From Chloroflexota bacterium (lineage in GTDB: Bacteria; Chloroflexota; Anaerolineae; Aggregatilineales; Phototrophicaceae), in NCBI GenBank assembly GCA_016223085.1, contig JACRPS010000029.1:1-64000 (forward strand): DNA of 64,000 nucleotides, read 5' to 3'. A program made the translations under genes and the position numbers. Of the stretch, positions 59,277 through 64,000 are shown piece after piece. The notes under the pieces were generated by a model. That model had not been told where the DNA came from. It did no database searches and was given only the letters and a program-made list of their open reading frames with translations. Within the stretch, counting starts at the first letter, position 1. Each line of letters begins with the position of its first letter.

Positions 59277-59390
59277 GCCGGACGCTGGAAGCCGTCCGGC
59301 TGAAGGTCAAAGCCACCTGGAAGGTGGCTGGAAAGATGAGATAGCCGCGTTCCTCAGCCCGCTTCCAGCCCCTGGCGGCGCATCACGCTT
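59277..59390. repeat. cluster of dispersed hairpins
   Basis: GCCGGACGCTGGAAGCCG with TCCGGC, AGCCACCTGGAAGGTGGCT (59311-59329) and CCCGCTTCCAGCCCCTGGCG. The first two are shared with 37131-37185 and the last with 47798-47815. Confidence 0.8.
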
Positions 59391-59398
59391 CTGGCATG

Positions 59399-59424
59399 GG
59401 GGACACGGCATGCCGTGTCCCTAC
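59399..59424. repeat. dispersed GTAGGG-type palindrome
   Basis: Arms GGGACACGGCA and TGCCGTGTCCC, followed by TAC; lacks the leading GTA. Confidence 0.82.
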
Positions 59425-59519
59425 AGGCAAACAAAGCAGGTTTAGCGAATTAGCCTCCAGTGGGCAAACTTAAGGTGGCTGTCGGAAGCAATGTTTATTG
59501 CGTATTTTGGGGAAGGTGG

Positions 59520-60977
59520 ATGATGCGTTTACACAGGATCGGTTTGCTGGTACTGCTGTGTCTGCTGGTGATCGCCGGTGCTGCCCGCGCCCAGGACCAG
59601 ACCAGCGCGTTAATCATGCTCATCAACGGCGATTTTTACGCCTGGCGCGAGGGCGACCCCGCGCCGCAGCGGTTGACGACCTGGGGCTATAACTTCCGCC
59701 CGGCGCTGTCGCCGGACGGGAATTTCCTGGCCTACATGGCCTGGTCGCCGATCACCGTCGAGGCCATCCGGCGCAGCGGCGGCATCGCCGGCGGTGAACT
59801 GCCGGGCGACATCCGCGTGTTTGATCTGGCAACCGGGCAGGAACAGGTCGTCGCGGCACAGCCGGAAGGCGCCTCGTTCTTCGTGGAAGGCACGCCCGAC
59901 AAAGCCGTGATGCGTTCCGCGCCGGTCTGGTCGCCAGATGGGCGGCGGCTGGCCTGGACCGAGTTCGATTACCCCGGCGAACTGACCAACCGGCTGGTCA
60001 TTCACGATCTGGAAACGGGCGCCAGCCAGGTGATCGTGCCAACGTTGCCGGCGCAGGGCGGCGTGCCGTCGCCGATGGCGGTGCTGTGGACGGACAGTGG
60101 CCTCGTCGTGCGCAGCATCACGCCGCGCCCAGACGCGCCGACATATACCGAAGATTTTAACTTTCTGGTCTACAACGAGAACGGCGCGCTGCTGGCAACC
60201 GTTCCCGTGCCGCGCACCGACACGGAGTTTATGATTGACCACCTGGCGGTGAACTTCGATGGTCAGGAGTACATCGCCGCGCTGTACAACGTGGGAACGT
60301 GGATTCTGCTGAACCCCCTGACCGGCGATAATATCCCCGCGCCCGGGCTGCTGCAACTGAGCGCGGCAGCAGCGCCGCAGGGGGCGGTGTCCGCGCTGGC
60401 GTTCCCGCCGGAAACTGGCGCGCCCACTAACGGACGGTGGGACATCGTGGATTCCCAGGGCAACCCGACCGGCCTGTCCATCCCTCTCAACGACGTGCCC
60501 AGCGCCAGCCAGCCGGCGTTTTCGCCGGACGGCCAGGCGGTGGCCTACATCACCGGCACAACCACGCAGGGCGTTGAGGTCTGGCGTGGCGGGCAGGCAG
60601 CAACCGTGCCGCCGGTCGAAGAAGACCAGTTGATTAGCGCCGTCGTCTGGTCGCCGCTGGTGTGGCGCATCGCAAGCAGCGGCGAGTTCGGCCAGGAGCC
60701 AGTGTCCGCCTTCAACTGCCCGGACGCGCTGCCGCCGCGCCTGGCCGTCGGCAGCACGGGCCGTGTCATCGCGGGCAGCGGGCCAAACAACCTGCGCGCC
60801 GAACCGTTTACGACGGCGCAGGTAGTGGCGGAAATCCCTGAAGGCGGCGAATTTACGGTTGTGCGCGGGCCGGACTGTGGCGGCGACATCATCTGGTGGC
60901 AGGTGGAATACAACGGTGTGACCGGCTGGACGGCGGAAGGCCAGGGACAGGATTATTTCGCCGAGCCGGGGCAATAG
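59520..60977 (+). CDS. exported beta-propeller protein with C-terminal SH3b domain
   Basis: A 485-residue exported protein; signal peptide about 1-25 (IGLLVLLCLLVIAGAARA). The body is a TolB/WD40-like propeller with repeated SPDG turns (FRPALSPDGNFLAYMAW, APVWSPDGRRLAWTEF, QPAFSPDGQAVAYITG). The last 65 residues are an SH3b-type domain (VGSTGRVIAGSGPNNLRAEP, then WWQVEYNGVTGWTAEG). The combination suits a cell-wall or surface sensor. ATG 59520 is preferred because GGAAGGTGG sits before it. Confidence 0.85.
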   Translation: MMRLHRIGLLVLLCLLVIAGAARAQDQTSALIMLINGDFYAWREGDPAPQRLTTWGYNFRPALSPDGNFLAYMAWSPITVEAIRRSGGIAGGELPGDIRVFDLATGQEQVVAAQPEGASFFVEGTPDKAVMRSAPVWSPDGRRLAWTEFDYPGELTNRLVIHDLETGASQVIVPTLPAQGGVPSPMAVLWTDSGLVVRSITPRPDAPTYTEDFNFLVYNENGALLATVPVPRTDTEFMIDHLAVNFDGQEYIAALYNVGTWILLNPLTGDNIPAPGLLQLSAAAAPQGAVSALAFPPETGAPTNGRWDIVDSQGNPTGLSIPLNDVPSASQPAFSPDGQAVAYITGTTTQGVEVWRGGQAATVPPVEEDQLISAVVWSPLVWRIASSGEFGQEPVSAFNCPDALPPRLAVGSTGRVIAGSGPNNLRAEPFTTAQVVAEIPEGGEFTVVRGPDCGGDIIWWQVEYNGVTGWTAEGQGQDYFAEPGQ

Positions 60978-60990
60978 TGAAGTTGGTTCG

Positions 60991-61018
60991 GTAGGGGCGC
61001 ACGGCGGTGTGCCCCTAC
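60991..61018. repeat. dispersed GTAGGG-type palindrome
   Basis: Arms GTAGGGGCGCAC and GTGTGCCCCTAC around GGCG, just past the propeller gene. Confidence 0.87.
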
Positions 61019-61237
61019 ACGCAAAAAGAAATGTTATCGTGCTGCGAAAAATCATTGTTCTATGACACCATGTTTCCCAACACCCCAACGCGGGACGCTA
61101 CCCGCGAACGCTGGCAAAACGAGTGACGGCTCACCCCGGTAAACCGGGGCGCTTCTCAGGCTGCGCGCCGCCGGACTCCACGCCGCCTACGAGCAGCTTT
61201 CGGTCTGCGGCGGCGTGATGGTGATCGAATAACTGTT

Positions 61238-61265
61238 GTAGGGACACGATATATCGTGTCCCTAC
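61238..61265. repeat. dispersed GTAGGG-type palindrome (perfect)
   Basis: Perfect 28-base palindrome, left arm GTAGGGACACGATA, 29 bases before the ARMT1-like start codon. Confidence 0.9.
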
Positions 61266-61294
61266 GGAATACCCACATCCAACAAGGAACGACC

Positions 61295-62461
61295 ATGACC
61301 CAACGCCCGCCGATGATTCGCACCGATGCCAGCAATGCCTTCGCCCACCACACCATGGAGGTGCGTGTGCCGGCCATCGTGCGCGAAGTGATAACACTCA
61401 ACCCGGATTACCCGCCGGTGATGCAGGCTGCGCTCAACCGGCTGGCCGACAGCATGGCGAACGACGAGCCAATCCCCATGCTTGATTTGCCCGCGCCGGA
61501 TTATGACGAGTGGCGGCAGGCATACGACCACTACACGCAGACCGCCGGCGGCACCTGGCAAAACACCGTCTGGTTTTTTGCGGAAACGTTCGCTTACCGG
61601 CACGTCATCCAGGCGGTGCGCTGGTGGGAAACCGGGCGCGACCCGTTCCTGCCCAAAAAACAGGAGGAATACGCCGGCATCACCCCCTGGGAATTGCTGG
61701 AACAGGCGCTGTCGGCGGAAGGTTCGCTGGAAGAACGGCTGCTGGCACTGCTGGATTTTGACCTGTGGGGCAACCGGATTGATCTCAGCTTCGCGGCGGC
61801 ACTGGCGCACGGTACGCACGTGCAGGACGATGATCTGCTGGTGGACGACCGCCCGCGCATCGTCGAACACCTGCTCCGGTCGGACGGCGCGGTGCATCTG
61901 GTGGCCGATAACGCCGGGTCGGAACTGCTGATGGACTTCGCGCTGCTCGATCTGCTGATGAGCGAACTGCCGCTGACGACCGTGCTGCACCTGAAGCTGC
62001 ATCCCACCTTCGTCAGCGACGCGACGGCGGATGACGTGCGCTGGCTCATCGCCTGGCTGCAAACCGGCCAGCATGGCGAACATGCCGCCGGGCTGGGCCA
62101 GCGTATGTTTTCGGCGCTGCAACGGGGACGGCTGCGCCTTGCTCCAGACGGGTACTGGAACAGCGCCTATGTGCTGCGGGACATGCCACGCCGCCTGACC
62201 GAAACGTTTCGCGGCGCGCGTCTGGTGCTCATCAAGGGCGACGCCAATTACCGCCGCCTGGCCGGTGACGCCATCTGGCCGCTGGAAACGCCGTTTGCCG
62301 ACATGGTGTCGTATTTCCCCGCGCCGGTTGCGGCGCTGCGCACGCTTAAGAGCGACACGCTGACCGGGCTACCGCCGGGACTGGCCGCGCAACTCGACGC
62401 GGCGGACCCGGACTGGCGCGCCAACGGGCGGCGCGGCGTGGTGCAGGCGTGGCTGGGGTAA
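61295..62461 (+). CDS. DUF89/ARMT1-type damage-control phosphatase
   Basis: A 388-residue protein of the DUF89 family. The metal and phosphate site is seen in VADNAGSELLMDFALLDLL (about 218) and LVLIKGDANYRRLAGD (about 320), the two signatures of the group. Family members remove phosphate from damaged sugar phosphates and related metabolites. The ARMT1 form of the N-terminus (AFAHHTMEVRVPAIVREVI) is present. ATG 61295 is set by AAGGAAC. The palindrome upstream lies in its leader. Confidence 0.92.
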   Translation: MTQRPPMIRTDASNAFAHHTMEVRVPAIVREVITLNPDYPPVMQAALNRLADSMANDEPIPMLDLPAPDYDEWRQAYDHYTQTAGGTWQNTVWFFAETFAYRHVIQAVRWWETGRDPFLPKKQEEYAGITPWELLEQALSAEGSLEERLLALLDFDLWGNRIDLSFAAALAHGTHVQDDDLLVDDRPRIVEHLLRSDGAVHLVADNAGSELLMDFALLDLLMSELPLTTVLHLKLHPTFVSDATADDVRWLIAWLQTGQHGEHAAGLGQRMFSALQRGRLRLAPDGYWNSAYVLRDMPRRLTETFRGARLVLIKGDANYRRLAGDAIWPLETPFADMVSYFPAPVAALRTLKSDTLTGLPPGLAAQLDAADPDWRANGRRGVVQAWLG

Positions 62462-62465
62462 AGGT

Positions 62466-63065
62466 ATGGACTTCAGCGCGCAGACCGAATACGACGACCG
62501 GAAATGGACGGGGTTAAACGCTGCCGGGCAGGTCATCCGGTTCAACAATTTCTACAACTGCCACTTCGTCCAGTGTAACTTTCACGAAACGCAGATGGTG
62601 GAATGCCGCTTTAAGAACTGTATCTTTATCCGGTGCGATTTAAGCCTCATGTCGGTCAAGGATTGTTCGTTTTCAGAGGCTCGGTTCGAGGACTCGCAGC
62701 TTTCCGGCGTGAACTGGAGCGAGGCGGTCTGGGATAAACGCGGCGTCCTAAACTCCGTGCATTTCACCAACTGCGGCCTGAACTATTCCACCTTCTTCGG
62801 CATCACGCTGCGAAAAATGACCCTCACGTGCTGCGTGGCAAAAGACGTGGATTTCGGCGAGTCCGACCTGACCGGCGCGAACTGCGCCGGCACGGATTTC
62901 ACCGACAGCCGCTTTTTTCATACCAACCTGACCGAAGCCGATTTTACCGGAGCGACCAACTACCGCATTTCTGCCAGCGTCAATACCTTAAAAAAGACCC
63001 GCTTTTCCCTGCCGGAAGCGATGTCCCTGCTCTACAGTCTCGATATTGTGCTGGTAGAAGCGTAA
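62466..63065 (+). CDS. pentapeptide-repeat protein
   Basis: A 199-residue protein built of pentapeptide repeats of the A(D/N)LxF kind: FYNCHFVQCNFHETQMVECRF, then CIFIRCDLSLMSVKDCSF and DFGESDLTGANCAGTDFTDS (each quoted as short pieces). This forms a right-handed four-sided helix; some members mimic DNA (Qnr/McbG), others have unknown roles. It starts 4 bases after the phosphatase gene, with TAAAGG inside that end, so the two are co-transcribed. Confidence 0.9.
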   Translation: MDFSAQTEYDDRKWTGLNAAGQVIRFNNFYNCHFVQCNFHETQMVECRFKNCIFIRCDLSLMSVKDCSFSEARFEDSQLSGVNWSEAVWDKRGVLNSVHFTNCGLNYSTFFGITLRKMTLTCCVAKDVDFGESDLTGANCAGTDFTDSRFFHTNLTEADFTGATNYRISASVNTLKKTRFSLPEAMSLLYSLDIVLVEA

Positions 63066-63183
63066 GTCCGTGTTTCGACACGCTGGGCGACAAGGCAGAA
63101 ATGTCCGCCTCTACACCTCTTTTTGAACAAATTTTCGCTTTTAAGCGTATAAGAGGAGAGTGCTGGTTACGGGGCTTTTCCGC

Positions 63184-63375
63184 ATGAAACTGTATCGCGG
63201 CTGCATGATGGCCTTCTTCGGCCTGCTCCTCGTACTGCTTTCCCTCGCGCTCAGCCGGGCCTATGGCATTGTCGGACTGATGCTGCCGTCGCTGGTGTTT
63301 GGTTTCACCTACCTGTGGGTGGACAGTTTCCTGGCGGAACTGATTCGCTGGGATGAAGACCGCAACCGGGGTTAA
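63184..63375 (+). CDS. small membrane protein (63 aa)
   Basis: Two membrane helices (MAFFGLLLVLLSLALSRAY and IVGLMLPSLVFGFTYLWV) and an acidic tail WDEDRNRG. A GTG at 63160 would add eight residues but leaves almost no space after its AGAGGAG site, so ATG 63184 is chosen with low certainty. Function unknown. Confidence 0.55.
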   Translation: MKLYRGCMMAFFGLLLVLLSLALSRAYGIVGLMLPSLVFGFTYLWVDSFLAELIRWDEDRNRG

Positions 63376-63435
63376 TCGTACAACTTTGCCGGTCTTTTTA
63401 CGTACAATGAAATAGGAGTATTGCGCCGGTCCGCT

Positions 63436-63463
63436 GTAGGGACGAGGCCTGCCTCGTCCCTAT
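63436..63463. repeat. dispersed GTAGGG-type palindrome
   Basis: Arms GTAGGGACGAGGC and GCCTCGTCCCTAT around CT, upstream of the 2TM gene. Confidence 0.87.
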
Positions 63464-63494
63464 AAAAGAAAAGATTGGTACACGGGGAACGCTG

Positions 63495-63875
63495 ATGGAC
63501 GACGAACGCTATCAGGCCGCGCGCCGCCGGGTGATCGGGCGGCTGTTCTGGCGGCTGACGTTTTTCCTCGATTTGATTTTCTTCCTCCTGCTGATGTACG
63601 TGCTGTGGCTGAGCGTCGGCAGAACGCCTGAATCCGAAGACAATCTGGGCGCGCTGTTTGCCACCTTCATCTTTGGCAGCGGCCTGCTGGTCCATGGCGC
63701 GCTGGCGTTTAACGTGTTTGGCCGGCTAATTGACCGCGCCACCCGCCGCGAACTGGAACGCGACCAGCCGGAGGAAAAACCCAAACGCAAGCGGCTGCAA
63801 CTGGCCGACGATGGCGAAGTTGTCGCACTGGTGGATGATGAGTCTGAGTCGCAGGAGAGCCGTTATGCGCGATGA
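63495..63875 (+). CDS. 2TM-domain membrane protein (copy 1)
   Basis: A 126-residue protein: N-terminal basic helix (YQAARRRVIGRLFWR), two membrane helices (about 20-43 and 54-77) and a charged Glu/Lys/Arg tail. This is the layout of the 2TM family. The next gene opens in the same way, so the two appear to be a tandem duplication, overlapping by 11 bases. Role unknown. Confidence 0.75.
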   Translation: MDDERYQAARRRVIGRLFWRLTFFLDLIFFLLLMYVLWLSVGRTPESEDNLGALFATFIFGSGLLVHGALAFNVFGRLIDRATRRELERDQPEEKPKRKRLQLADDGEVVALVDDESESQESRYAR

Positions 63876-64000
63876 TAACCTGGACTACGCCGCCATCCGC
63901 CGTCAGGTGGAAGCCGAACTCCAGCAGAAGCGCTTCCAGCGGCAGCTTGTATTGTTCCTGTTGAGTGGTTTTATCTTCCTGCTGTTTTTAGTGATGGTTC
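63865..64000 (+). CDS. 2TM-domain membrane protein (copy 2, cut by window end)
   Basis: Opens at ATG 63865 with AGGAGAGCC upstream and overlaps the previous gene. The visible 45 residues are RDDNLDYAAIRRQVEAELQQ followed by a basic QKRFQRQ and a membrane helix, the same order as the 63495 gene. The 3' end is outside the window. Confidence 0.7.
   Translation, partial: MRDDNLDYAAIRRQVEAELQQKRFQRQLVLFLLSGFIFLLFLVMV

Larger units (their letters stand above)
60978..61294. other. intergenic region with two palindromes
   Basis: No gene is seen. It holds palindromes at 60991 and 61238, and a CACCCCGGTAAACCGGGGCG hairpin near 61133-61152. The second palindrome ends 30 bases before the next start codon, so it will form part of the leader RNA. 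Confidence 0.65.

Noticed and set aside
187-63463. Repeated palindromes considered as CRISPR or as regulatory boxes
   Set aside because: They are single copies spread over 64 kb without regular spacers, and two lie inside genes, so neither reading fits.
1-64000. tRNA, rRNA, integrase or transposase genes
   Set aside because: None could be recognised by eye; GGTTCGAA-like strings seen lie inside coding regions and have no cloverleaf around them.

Overview
The window looks like a chromosomal segment from an uncultured or poorly characterised member of the Chloroflexota (Anaerolineae-like). This is an inference. It rests on high GC, a clade II (Sec-exported) nitrous oxide reductase operon, F420-type luciferase-like and F420-type reductase genes, several lipoproteins with Thr/Pro/Ala-rich linkers, a large kinase-ATPase-TPR regulator, and many short dispersed palindromes of the GTAGGG...CCCTAC type. 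No rRNA, tRNA, CRISPR array, transposase or phage genes were seen.

Layout. 1-5.4 kb: a truncated gene, a ParB-fold protein, a WYL-type regulator, an F420-type oxidoreductase and an orphan OmpR-type response regulator. 5.4-14.5 kb: the clearest system, a denitrification module on the minus strand. Its order is crp-like regulator 2, crp-like regulator 1, nosZ, nosB-like, nosD, nosF, nosY, a lipoprotein with two copper-site-like domains, and a membrane-anchored cytochrome c. Two near-identical CRP-type palindromes lie before crp1 and before nosZ, each about 41.5 bp upstream of a plausible start of transcription. Both regulators carry the CRP-type R-E-x3-R reading head, so the regulators, their sites and the respiratory operon form one consistent circuit. 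No nosL was found, and the two-domain lipoprotein is a candidate replacement for it.

14.6-18.1 kb: three co-oriented genes, two related TIM-barrel glycosidase-like proteins and one stand-alone copy of their C-terminal domain, which appears to be an undescribed module. 18.3-20.4 kb: an ECF sigma factor with an anti-sigma factor whose outer part is two SnoaL/NTF2-like domains. 20.5-30.5 kb: mixed metabolic genes (methyltransferase, hydrolases, glycosyltransferase, retropepsin-like protease, App1-type phosphatase), then a TetR regulator divergent from a dehydrogenase with two matching operators between them. 30.7-33 kb: a CopB-type copper ATPase with a His-rich tail. 33-41.6 kb: Nudix, aldo/keto reductase, class III aminotransferase, acetyltransferase, a Nif11-like small protein and a ThrE-type exporter.

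41.8-45.4 kb: a 1189-residue kinase-ATPase-TPR protein that has absorbed two kinds of dispersed repeat in frame. 45.4-57.4 kb: phosphoesterases, a HEAT-repeat membrane protein, a winged-helix/deoxyribosyltransferase-like protein, thpR, secreted proteins, a DtxR/MntR regulator and a Uma2 gene with a decayed second copy. 57.8-59.2 kb: a trypsin-like protease followed by a stand-alone copy of its own N-terminal domain. 59.5-64 kb: a beta-propeller/SH3 protein, an ARMT1-type phosphatase, a pentapeptide-repeat protein and small membrane proteins; the last gene runs off the end.

At least 23 copies of the GTAGGG...CCCTAC palindrome are spread over the window, mostly between genes, with two inside reading frames. 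Functions are assigned from motifs read by eye; no database search was possible.
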